From contig NZ_CANLOB010000009.1 in NCBI RefSeq assembly GCF_947492815.1, forward strand, positions 1-64,000: a DNA stretch of 64,000 bases. The letters run 5' to 3'. This document shows positions 1 through 8,185 of this stretch, one piece after another (position 1 is the stretch's first letter; each line of letters opens with the position of its first letter). Source of the stretch: an uncultured Dokdonia sp. (lineage in GTDB: Bacteria; Bacteroidota; Bacteroidia; Flavobacteriales; Flavobacteriaceae). Below the pieces are notes generated by a model. The model did not search any database and was not told the DNA's origin. It saw only the letters and a list, made by a program, of their open reading frames with translations. A program made the translations under genes and the position numbers.

Positions 1-2282
1 GTTACACCTACATTATCAGTAGAAGCGTTCCAAGAAAGTGCAACAGAGCTAGTTGTTACTCCAGTTACAGCAAGATTTGTTGGAACAGACGGAGCTTGTG
101 TGTCTCCAGCTTGAGCACCTTCAATACCAAATCCATCAATAGCAATATCTCCTTGCCATGAAGTGTTTGTCGTTCCTCTAAGACGAAGTTGTACTGTATT
201 ACCACTATAAGCTGCTAAATTTACATTAGCTTCTAACCAGTTAGCACCTTGATCACCAGCTTGCGACCATATTTCAGTCCAAGTATTTTCTCCATCTAAT
301 CTAGCTTCAAGTCTAATAGTTCCTACTGAATTACCCGTCATTTGATAATGGAAGTTAGCCGTAGGGGCATTTACACCAGTAAGGTTGAAACACGGAGAGT
401 TAAGAATTGTTGTTTTTCCTCCAAAATTAGGATCAGAAGCTTCTACATATATATAATGAGTTCCTTCAAATGCTCCAGAAGGTCCTGTACTGTTTGAAGG
501 TGTTCCTCCTGTTCTTAATGCCCAATCAAAATCATTTCCAGCATCTTGAGTCCAATTTCCTAAGGTATTTTCAAAACCTTGACTATATGGAAAACTTGAA
601 ATAGTCGTATTACAAGTTATTGGAGGAGGAGGAGTAGCTGTTCCAGTTCCAGTTACTATTAAAGTAAAGGCTTGGTTTCCTCCAGAAAGAGATCCTTTAT
701 GTGTTACAGTAATAGTGTAGGTTCCTGTTGCATTTGCGATATCTACACGCTCATAAGGATCTACAGTGTTATCACCTTTTCCATTTGTAGTAACACCTGT
801 AAGTCTCCAAGGCGTAGATGTGGTTCCATTTTTCGTAACACGTATATCTAAGTCATTTACTAATCTAGACGTAGAAGAATTTGTTGCTGTAGTTGCAGTT
901 CCTGGAAGATCTGTCCATGAAATAGAAGCTAAAAGAGGTCCTCCATTGGCATCTACTTGTATTTGATATGATCCTCCATTGGCAAGTGTTAATTCATCTA
1001 CAATAGATGAAGTACCATTACTAGAAATTGTTTCTGCTGCTTTTTTAGCATTTAATAATCCCCAACCATAAATAGCATCAGGTCCTGTTGATCCTGCATC
1101 GTCTGCAGTATGGAGTGCTAATCCTTTAATGGTAGCAGCTCTTGCAAATGAACCATTTGTGTTATTATAATGTTCTTGAAGTAATAATAAAGATCCTGCT
1201 ACATTAGGAGAAGCCATTGATGTTCCAGTAATAGAATTATATGCAGTATCACTATTTTGATATGTTGAATACACATTTGTTCCGTTACCTGTAATATCAG
1301 GTTTAATTCTATAATCATCAGTAGGTCCTTCACTACTACTACTGTTGATAGAAACACTTATTAAAGTTCCGTCTGAGGCAATATTTGCATCTTGTGCATT
1401 TGCTACAACAAGGTTGTTTTTTGAAGTAGAGTGCCCTGTTAGTTTGTCATAGGAAGAGTTGCCATCTAAAGGAGCTCCATTATAACTGTTTTGATTTCCA
1501 TCATTACCAGCAGCAACAACCATAAGGTAATTTGGTGCATTGTACATTACCTCATCCCAATTACGAGATTCATCGATATAAGCTCCAAAATATTGATCAG
1601 GAACAAGATCTCCTCTAAAACCATAAGAATGATTTGATATTAACATTCCGTTTGCAGCAGCAGTAGTAGCTTCAGCTACATCGTTATTCCACATATACCC
1701 ATCTACTTTAGTATATGGTGCCATTCCTTTAGCATCAGCCTGTACTCCTGAAGCCATAATAGTTCCAGATACGTGTGCTGCGTGAAAATTTAATTGTGTA
1801 CCTCCTTCAGAAGCAATATCTCGTATTGTTAAACGATTATTTCCTCCTGGACCATCGTATTCTTGATGTGTTACACGGCCATGACCTCCATCCCAAACGT
1901 GAGCAGTCATATTTTGCCCCATTAGATTAAGTCCTAATGAGCCTCCTGTATTTAAATGATTGGTACGTGTAGATCTCGCAGCATCTACATTAAAAGTTCG
2001 GAAGTAGATTGGAGTACCATCCGGTAAGACGCGTTGTAATTCTGCAAAACCTCCATCATCTAGTGTTACTTTTAAAGCCAATCCTCGCTGTGCAGCTTGC
2101 TGTTGTGCTAGTTGTTTTTGTTGTTGATTGATTTGGGAAAATTTTTGCTCTAACTGTAAGAGTCGAGATTGATTGTAGTCTTTAGTGATTTCCTGAATCT
2201 GTGTAGAGGTTTGTGCAAAAACCTGCATTGATCCAAAAAGCACTGCTAAAAGGAAAAATCCTTTTAAATACATTTTTTTCAT
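1..2282 (-). CDS. Secreted S8 (subtilisin-like) serine peptidase with MAM-like and FN3 domains, C terminus cut by window edge
   Basis: About 760 residues are present; the reading frame is open to base 1, so the C terminus lies outside. The start is the ATG at 2280-2282, followed by a signal peptide (MKKMYLKGF...VFAQ). A Gln-rich segment follows, then a subtilase domain with the Asp in VWDGGH, the His in FHAAHVSGT and the Ser in GTSMASPNV. After the catalytic domain come a beta-sandwich segment, a MAM-like domain (FPYSQGFENTLGNW, then GPSGAFEG and YIYVEAS) and the beginning of an FN3 repeat. Layout and sequence match the neighbour at 2648-5920, so the pair is a tandem duplication. By analogy with that neighbour a T9SS sorting tail is expected beyond the edge. 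Role: probably extracellular protein degradation. Confidence 0.9.
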   Translation of the reverse strand, partial: MKKMYLKGFFLLAVLFGSMQVFAQTSTQIQEITKDYNQSRLLQLEQKFSQINQQQKQLAQQQAAQRGLALKVTLDDGGFAELQRVLPDGTPIYFRTFNVDAARSTRTNHLNTGGSLGLNLMGQNMTAHVWDGGHGRVTHQEYDGPGGNNRLTIRDIASEGGTQLNFHAAHVSGTIMASGVQADAKGMAPYTKVDGYMWNNDVAEATTAAANGMLISNHSYGFRGDLVPDQYFGAYIDESRNWDEVMYNAPNYLMVVAAGNDGNQNSYNGAPLDGNSSYDKLTGHSTSKNNLVVANAQDANIASDGTLISVSINSSSSEGPTDDYRIKPDITGNGTNVYSTYQNSDTAYNSITGTSMASPNVAGSLLLLQEHYNNTNGSFARAATIKGLALHTADDAGSTGPDAIYGWGLLNAKKAAETISSNGTSSIVDELTLANGGSYQIQVDANGGPLLASISWTDLPGTATTATNSSTSRLVNDLDIRVTKNGTTSTPWRLTGVTTNGKGDNTVDPYERVDIANATGTYTITVTHKGSLSGGNQAFTLIVTGTGTATPPPPITCNTTISSFPYSQGFENTLGNWTQDAGNDFDWALRTGGTPSNSTGPSGAFEGTHYIYVEASDPNFGGKTTILNSPCFNLTGVNAPTANFHYQMTGNSVGTIRLEARLDGENTWTEIWSQAGDQGANWLEANVNLAAYSGNTVQLRLRGTTNTSWQGDIAIDGFGIEGAQAGDTQAPSVPTNLAVTGVTTSSVALSWNASTDNVGV

Positions 2283-2647
2283 GATTTGTTTAATTTTGGT
2301 TAGTGTTTTTATGTTAATTCATGGGAAAGAATTAAACATTTTCGCAAAAAAAAGGAATTATTGACAACTGCTAAAACTTTTTCGATGAAATACATAAAAA
2401 AGATAAAGAATTATCAAAAAAAATAAGAGTTTTGCCAAAAACTTAAACAAAAAAGGAATTTTTGAACAATTTATGAGCTAATTATTGAGGATATTGCAAT
2501 TTTTAAAACTGTGTTTTGATCATTATAAAATGAAAAAAGTATAAGTTCATTAGCTGAATAATTTGTCCATATATATACAAAAAACCCGATGCAAATAGCA
2601 TCGGGTTTTTATACACTAAATTAAGAGTGTGTGTTCAAGTAGTAGTA
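2283..2647. other. Intergenic stretch, AT-rich, with one terminator
   Basis: No coding frame is convincing on either strand. It holds the 5' flank of the left-hand protease and the terminator of the right-hand one. The only recognisable element is the hairpin at 2581-2610. Confidence 0.6.
2581..2610 (-). terminator. Rho-independent terminator after the 2648-5920 protease gene
   Basis: The arms AAAACCCGATGC and GCATCGGGTTTT flank a five-base AAATA loop. On the minus strand the hairpin ends in a U run. It lies about 37 bases past the stop codon of the protease. Confidence 0.85.
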
Positions 2648-5600
2648 TTACTTTTTAACAAATCGCTTGGTATGCGTTTCAATACCTGTAGCAACTTCTA
2701 TAATATACATCCCAGCTTTAAGTTCAGACACATCTAATGTGTTATTAAATGACCCTGATTTTACAATTTGACCTAGCATATTATAGATTGTGTATTTTTC
2801 TACATCTGCTCCTACAACTTGAATTGAAAGTTGTCCTCTTGTTACTGGATTAGGGAATACAGTAAAGTCAAATGATTCTTCAATTGATATGTTTTCTTCT
2901 GTTGTTGCAGAAGTCAAAATCTGTTCTCCATAAGAATTTGTTACGTTCGTAGCACTTGAATCAAGAGAAATATTATCAATAGCGACATCTGATTGCCAAG
3001 TTCCTCCAGTGATACGATTAAATCTAAGTTGGATTCCTAGACCAGCGTATGAAGATAAATCTAGTGATACAGTATTCCATTGGTTGCCTTGATTTCCAGT
3101 TTGTGTCCATATAGCCGTCCAATTAGCACCATCATCATCGCTAATCTCTAAGGCAATACTTCCTCCATTAGAAGACCCATACATGTGATAATCAAAAGAG
3201 AAATTGATTGTAGAAGACCCTGTTAAGTCAAGACACGGAGAATTGATAATTGCTTGTTTATTTGGAAATCCAGTTCCGTTACCTGATGCTTCTACATACA
3301 TATAGTAAGCTCCTTCAGACGCACCTGATGGACCTGTACTTCTTGAAGGTGTTCCGTTTGCATCTCTAGTCCAATTAATATCATCATTAGTAGATTGAGT
3401 CCATAAACCAATACTTGTTTCAAATCCTTCTGCGTAAGGAATAGCTTCTCCTCCTACACATCCAGTAGGTATTCCACCAGCTGTGGTTATAGTAAGTGTA
3501 TTACTTAATGTAGAAGCATTACCTGCTGCATCTTTTGCACGAACCTGAAAATCATAAGTAGTATCAAGAACAAGACCTTGTATTTGTGATGATGTTCCAA
3601 CGGCAGTTGTAGAAATTAATCCGTCTACATATATATCATATTCAGTCACTCCTACGTTATCTGTAGAAGCATCCCAAGACAAATCAACTGTAGTCTCTGT
3701 TATGTTTGATGCTATCAAATTAATAGGAGTAGAAGGTGCTACCGTATCTACAAATGCTCCTTCAGCAATTTTTAGGTCATCTATAGCAATATCACCTTGC
3801 CATGAGTTTCCTGACGTTCCATTAAATCTCAATGTAAGAGTACCTCCTGTATAAGCATCTAAGTTTACGATAGCATTTTGCCAGCTAGCTCCTTGATCTC
3901 CTGATTTTGACCATATTTCTGTCCAAGAAATCCCACTATTAGTACTTGCTTCTAAACGAATAGTACCTACTGCGTTTCCTGTCATTTGGTATTGAAAGGT
4001 AGCATGTGCTTCTGTCATTCCCATAAAGTCAAAACAAGGAGAGTTTAAGATAGCTACTTTTGCAGGGTTATTAGGATTTGAAGTCTCCATATAAATATAA
4101 TGAGACCCTTCTATAGCTCCTGAAGGCCCTGTACTATCAGAAGGAGTAGTTCCGCTATTTATTGTCCAGTTAAAATCATCATTAGTATCTTGAGACCATT
4201 GTCCAAGAGTGTTGTTAAATCCTTGACTATAAGGGAAAGCAGTTACTTCTGCTACACAGCTATTATCTGGCTCTACTGGTGTATCTATTACAGTTATAAT
4301 AAGTGAGTAATTTTGACTTCCAGAAAATAAAGTTCCTTTATGAGATACAGTAACTGTATATGTTCCATCTGCATCAGCAACATCTACACGCTCATATGGA
4401 TCCACAAGATTATCTTCTTTTGCATTTGAGTCCACGCCTGTTAATCTCCATGGCATGAAGGTATCTGCATCTTTAGTAATACGTAAGTCAAGGTCATTAA
4501 TAAGTACTGGTGTAGGATCATTTGTTCCTGTTACAGGAGTTCCTGGAGCATCTGTCCAAGAGATAGATGCTTGTAAAATTTTACCAGCTGGTACAGTAAC
4601 TTGTGTTTGGTATGAAGCACCATCTGTTAATGTACGCTCATCGATTGTACTTGTTGTTCCATTGGCAGTAATTGTTTCTGCCATTCTTTTTGCATTTAAT
4701 AATCCCCATCCGAAGATAGCATCAGGACCAATTGCTCCAGCATCATCAGCAGTGTGTAATGCAAGACCTTTTAGTGTGGCAGCTTTCGCGAAAGCGCCAT
4801 TAACATCATTGTAATGTTGTTGTAATAATAATAATGATCCCATTACATTTGGAGAAGCCATAGACGTTCCAGTGATAGAGTTATAAGCAGTATCACTATT
4901 TTGGTATGTAGAATATACTTCTGTTCCATTACCTGCAATATCCGGCTTAATACGGAAGTCATCGGTAGGACCTTCACTACTTCCACTATTTATATTTACA
5001 CTTATTAAAGACCCATCGGCTGCTATAGTAGCATCTTGAGCATTTGCAACAACTAGATTGTTTTTTGTAATTGCTTTTCCAGTAAGTTTATCATATGCAG
5101 CATTTCCACCAAGTGGAGCACCATTATATGTATTTATATTTCCTTCATTACCAGCAGCAGCAACCATAAGATAAAATGGTGCGTTATACATAATTTCATC
5201 CCAACTTTGAGATTCACTAGAATACGATCCAAACCACTGGTCTGGTATACTAGTTCCTAGTAATCCATACGAATGATTAGAGATAAGCATTCCATTTGCA
5301 GCAGCATTAGTTGCTTCAGCAACATCATCATTCCAACGGTATCCGTTAACTTTTGCATGAGGAGCCATTCCTTGTGCATTTGCTTGAACACCAGAAGCCA
5401 TTACTGTTCCTGTTACGTGAGCAGCATGAAAGTTAAGTTGAATACCTTCACTAGCTTCGTCTTGTACCGTATAACGATTTGTTCCTCCTGCACCATCATA
5501 CTCTTGGTGAGATGCTCTTGCGTGACCACCATCCCATACATATGCGGTCATATTTTGCCCCATTAGATTTAATCCTAATGAACCACCAGCATTAATGTGT

Positions 5601-5920
5601 GTTGTTCTAGTAGAAATAGCAGCGTCTGCATTAAAAGTGCTATAGTAAATAGGCGTTCCGTCAGGAAGTATACGCTGTAACTCTGCAATTCCTCCGTTGT
5701 CTAAATTGATTTGAGTAGGGATTCCTTTCTGAGTCGCTTGCTGCTTTGCAAACTGGCGTTGTTGAGCGTTTACTTGTGAAAACTGCTGTTCTAATTGAGC
5801 TAGTCTTTCCTGATTGTTTTCTTTGGTGATTTGCGAGATTTGGCTTGGCGTTTGTGCATATACTTGTGTTGCGCATAATGCCAATCCTAGAGATAATCCT
5901 CTTAGGTAGTTTTTTTTCAT
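2648..5920 (-). CDS. Secreted S8 serine peptidase with two MAM-like domains, FN3 and a T9SS sorting tail
   Basis: 1090 residues. Signal peptide 1-22 (ending VYAQ). The subtilase triad is visible: Asp130 in YVWDGG, His168 in FHAAHVTGT, Ser near 353 in GTSMASPNV. Then follow a beta-sandwich region (about 430-560), a MAM-like module beginning at FPYSQGFNN, an FN3 repeat (STPINLIASNITETTVDLSW), and a second MAM-like module beginning IPYAEGFET. The last 75 residues (FTVFPNPV...FVKK) are a type A T9SS C-terminal signal. The protein should be exported by Sec, cross the outer membrane through T9SS, and be anchored or released outside. It is a tandem paralogue of the gene at 1-2282. It carries one copy of the CGCG palindrome at 4782. 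Substrate unknown. Confidence 0.93.
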   Translation of the reverse strand: MKKNYLRGLSLGLALCATQVYAQTPSQISQITKENNQERLAQLEQQFSQVNAQQRQFAKQQATQKGIPTQINLDNGGIAELQRILPDGTPIYYSTFNADAAISTRTTHINAGGSLGLNLMGQNMTAYVWDGGHARASHQEYDGAGGTNRYTVQDEASEGIQLNFHAAHVTGTVMASGVQANAQGMAPHAKVNGYRWNDDVAEATNAAANGMLISNHSYGLLGTSIPDQWFGSYSSESQSWDEIMYNAPFYLMVAAAGNEGNINTYNGAPLGGNAAYDKLTGKAITKNNLVVANAQDATIAADGSLISVNINSGSSEGPTDDFRIKPDIAGNGTEVYSTYQNSDTAYNSITGTSMASPNVMGSLLLLQQHYNDVNGAFAKAATLKGLALHTADDAGAIGPDAIFGWGLLNAKRMAETITANGTTSTIDERTLTDGASYQTQVTVPAGKILQASISWTDAPGTPVTGTNDPTPVLINDLDLRITKDADTFMPWRLTGVDSNAKEDNLVDPYERVDVADADGTYTVTVSHKGTLFSGSQNYSLIITVIDTPVEPDNSCVAEVTAFPYSQGFNNTLGQWSQDTNDDFNWTINSGTTPSDSTGPSGAIEGSHYIYMETSNPNNPAKVAILNSPCFDFMGMTEAHATFQYQMTGNAVGTIRLEASTNSGISWTEIWSKSGDQGASWQNAIVNLDAYTGGTLTLRFNGTSGNSWQGDIAIDDLKIAEGAFVDTVAPSTPINLIASNITETTVDLSWDASTDNVGVTEYDIYVDGLISTTAVGTSSQIQGLVLDTTYDFQVRAKDAAGNASTLSNTLTITTAGGIPTGCVGGEAIPYAEGFETSIGLWTQSTNDDINWTRDANGTPSRSTGPSGASEGAYYMYVEASGNGTGFPNKQAIINSPCLDLTGSSTINFSFDYHMYGSSNGGSIALEISDDDGANWTAIWTQTGNQGNQWNTVSLDLSSYAGLGIQLRFNRITGGTWQSDVAIDNISLDSSATNVTNSYGEQILTSATTEENISIEESFDFTVFPNPVTRGQLSIQVVGADVEKYTIYNMLGQIVKSGSFNNTLDVSELKAGMYIIEVATGIETHTKRFVKK
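4782..4795. repeat. Palindrome GCTTTCGCGAAAGC, copy 1, inside protease gene
   Basis: Perfect 14-base copy, read in the host gene as AFAKA (residues NGAFAKAATL). The aligned position in the paralogue at about 1131-1160 encodes NGSFARAATI without the palindrome and with no length change. Confidence 0.95.
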
Positions 5921-6129
5921 GATTGTTGTTTATGGTTCGGGGTAAGTAACTACAATACAATTGTTTTACTTCGGCGGCGAAAGTCATTCAAAAAAACAGA
6001 AAGAAAAAAATTTTTCGACAAAATGCACAAAAAAATCTTTTACCTGTAAATAGTGGTGAATTTTTATCGATGAAAGACACAATTTTAACATTTGAAATTG
6101 TGTGTTTTGATGAAAACCAACAACTTAAA

Positions 6130-6146
6130 TTGAGGGATTCCCTCAA
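6130..6146. repeat. Perfect inverted repeat TTGAGGGA-T-TCCCTCAA
   Basis: Two 8-base arms around a single central T. The missing loop makes it a poor terminator and a fair operator candidate. It sits about 210 bases upstream of the protease start at 5920. No regulator can be named. Confidence 0.5.
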
Positions 6147-6176
6147 AAAGAGAAGAATATCTCATAAAAAAGAAGA

Positions 6177-6197
6177 GCTGTAATCTAAAATTACAGC
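6177..6197 (-). terminator. Terminator after the spondin-like lipoprotein gene
   Basis: The arms GCTGTAAT and ATTACAGC flank a short loop; on the minus strand a U-rich run (TCTTCTTTTTT) follows. It lies 45 bases past the stop codon at 6242. Confidence 0.75.
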
Positions 6198-6241
6198 CCT
6201 TCAACAAAAACAAACCAATCAATTATGAACACTTTATATTT

Positions 6242-7705
6242 TTAGTTTCTTGGTCGAATCTCAACAGTTACAAGATTATAACCTCCTCGGCCATCACCTA
6301 TAGCAACAACTCCTGGACCGCTGTTATATACTCCTTTACCATATTGTACATCTTCAAGATTGCTTACACGACGTATCGTTGTGTTAGCGTCTGGGGCTCC
6401 TGTATTAGGACCTACTTGTCTAGGTGCTTGATCTACACCAAAGCCTACAGCCTGATCTATTTCTGTTCCAGCATCATATAAGTATGATTTTGTAGTAGCT
6501 CCAAATCCTGAGTACGGAGTTTCTCCATCTTCTCCAAATAATGGAAACCCTTCATTGTTATATGCAATAAACCAGTCGTTAGTATTTACTAACATGGTTC
6601 CATATCCAAATTTATACGCAGCGCCTACAGGAACCGTTAACTCGAAAGTTAAACTCTCTCCAGGACGTACATTTGCACTTTCATTATTTGCAACAGCCGT
6701 TACACCTTCTAATGTATTTAGGTAGGCTACAGCTACAGTTCTATTTCCATCTTCAGCGATTTCTTCTACACCACTATTGGGGTTTAAAACACTTCCTTGA
6801 GAGAACCAAGGATCACTATCTTGAGTAAATGCATATGCTACACCACCAGAAAGCACACTATAGGTAGATGTTAAACGAATAGGATCTCCATTAGGTCCTT
6901 CTTCATGAAACCAGTTATTTAATGTAGTTGGCATTCCATCTTCAGCAATAGCTTCAAGACCAACACCTCTATCTTCTTCTCCTAATGTAAATAATGGATT
7001 TTCTAATGCGTGTAATACAGTAATACCAGGTGTTACTACAAATCCATTTTGTGAGCTAGGCGCTTGATCAGGATCTGGAGTCATAATAGCAGTTATTGTA
7101 AAAGTAAATATCCCTGCACTGTTTGCTGTTCCAGCTTCATAATCAAGCACAGCTGTGATATATGTGTCTCCACGAAGACCACCTCTGTCTACAATACGTG
7201 TTGCTGTATTTGGATCTTCAGGGCCTACATTTGCTCCTGCTGGCGGAAAAAACTCTGGAAGATTATCTGCTTCTGTTCCTGCATCAAATAAGATCAGTTC
7301 ACTAGCAATATCTCCTGTAAGCGGAGCGCCGTTTTGCCATAAATCAATTCCTCCAAAATCTTCGGGTGCTAAAAACCAATCATTACTATTACCCATCATA
7401 GTTACAGGACTGAATTTTGTACCTGGTACTGCTTGGAAAGAAATTTGATATTGATCTCCATTTTGAGTAAGAGGTCCCGTGGTAGGAGCATCACCATCTC
7501 TTAAACGTTCTGAAAATGGTACTGCTTCAAAATAATTTGCAGCGTTTGTTACGGTAATATCAAAAGTAACTAAGTTTGCTTCTTCCTGCTGTTCTTCTTG
7601 TTGTTGTTCCTCTTGTTGTTCTTCAACGAATATATCGTTGTCATCAGACTCACATGCTGCGAGTATCGTTAATAAGGCAAATGCCGATAAAATTGTCTTT
7701 TTCAT
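6242..7705 (-). CDS. Lipoprotein with two spondin-like modules
   Basis: 487 residues from the ATG at 7703-7705. A longer open frame exists upstream, but only this start places the lipoprotein signal MKKTILSAFALLTILAAC at the N terminus, with lipobox LAAC. A Glu/Gln linker follows. Two related modules of roughly 220 residues come next. Each has a NSNDWF or NTNDWF motif preceded by a Gly/Met-rich strand, an LFDAGTE or LYDAGTE motif, a PN-T-RRV/RIV segment, and a V-Y/R-G segment. This pattern matches bacterial spondin_N-type proteins (known family: extracellular matrix adhesion in animals). Location: outer membrane or cell surface, inferred. Function in bacteria unknown. It is transcribed alone, with a terminator at 6177-6197. 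Confidence 0.75.
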   Translation of the reverse strand: MKKTILSAFALLTILAACESDDNDIFVEEQQEEQQQEEQQEEANLVTFDITVTNAANYFEAVPFSERLRDGDAPTTGPLTQNGDQYQISFQAVPGTKFSPVTMMGNSNDWFLAPEDFGGIDLWQNGAPLTGDIASELILFDAGTEADNLPEFFPPAGANVGPEDPNTATRIVDRGGLRGDTYITAVLDYEAGTANSAGIFTFTITAIMTPDPDQAPSSQNGFVVTPGITVLHALENPLFTLGEEDRGVGLEAIAEDGMPTTLNNWFHEEGPNGDPIRLTSTYSVLSGGVAYAFTQDSDPWFSQGSVLNPNSGVEEIAEDGNRTVAVAYLNTLEGVTAVANNESANVRPGESLTFELTVPVGAAYKFGYGTMLVNTNDWFIAYNNEGFPLFGEDGETPYSGFGATTKSYLYDAGTEIDQAVGFGVDQAPRQVGPNTGAPDANTTIRRVSNLEDVQYGKGVYNSGPGVVAIGDGRGGYNLVTVEIRPRN

Positions 7706-8032
7706 TTCTAATTTTTTTCTATTGTTTTTTTCTAATTCAAGTTTTTGATAATCGAGTTGTAATCGTGTTCGATTATTTTGATACTGCAATATTATGGCAA
7801 GAAAATGCTTGCTTCTAAAACAAACTAAATGAAGAGGAAAAACTGTGTTTAAAGCGGAATCACTAGAAAAACAAAAAAATAAATGAGGGTTAAAAAGGAA
7901 AAAAAAAGCATTAAAAAGGAAATATCTATATTTCTTATGAGCTATAATTTTTTCTTATGGTAATTATGCAGTACGAAAAGTAATTCTTATGGTGAAAACT
8001 ATTTTTTTAAAGAATTTTAGTGTGAAAATTAC

Positions 8033-8046
8033 GCTTTCGCGAAAGC
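8033..8046. repeat. Palindrome GCTTTCGCGAAAGC, copy 2, intergenic
   Basis: Perfect 14-mer with left flank TTAC and right flank ATAT, about 140 bases before the ABC ATPase start. Confidence 0.95.
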
Positions 8047-8171
8047 ATATACAGGGATATGGATTGTTTTATGCTTAAAAAAGATACTATTGTCTTAAGA
8101 TATGTGAGATATTTTTTAAAAATAAAGAAAGCGGAACTGTTTTTATCGACAGAATACCATAAATTAATGTG

Positions 8172-8179
8172 TAATTTTG
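8172..8179 (+). promoter_or_regulatory. -7 element TAATTTTG of the ABC ATPase gene
   Basis: Exact match to Bacteroidota TAnnTTTG. Transcription would begin about seven bases downstream, at or next to the ATG at 8186, so the mRNA may be leaderless. No clear -33 TTTG was seen at the ideal distance. Confidence 0.5.
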
Positions 8180-8185
8180 AAGTAT

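Larger units (their letters stand above)
5921..6241. other. Intergenic stretch with a short palindrome and a terminator
   Basis: No supported gene. It contains the upstream region of the protease (minus strand), a 17-base inverted repeat at 6130 and the terminator at 6177-6197 for the lipoprotein gene that ends at 6242. Confidence 0.6.
7706..8185. other. Divergent intergenic stretch
   Basis: It lies between the spondin-like lipoprotein (minus) and the ABC ATPase (plus). It holds one palindrome copy (8033) and the ATPase promoter (8172). The short frames here are low-complexity readings of AT-rich DNA and of the palindrome. Confidence 0.6.

Noticed and set aside
5661..5987. A 108-codon minus-strand frame over the protease start
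   Set aside because: It is out of frame with the signal peptide of the large protease and has no motif.
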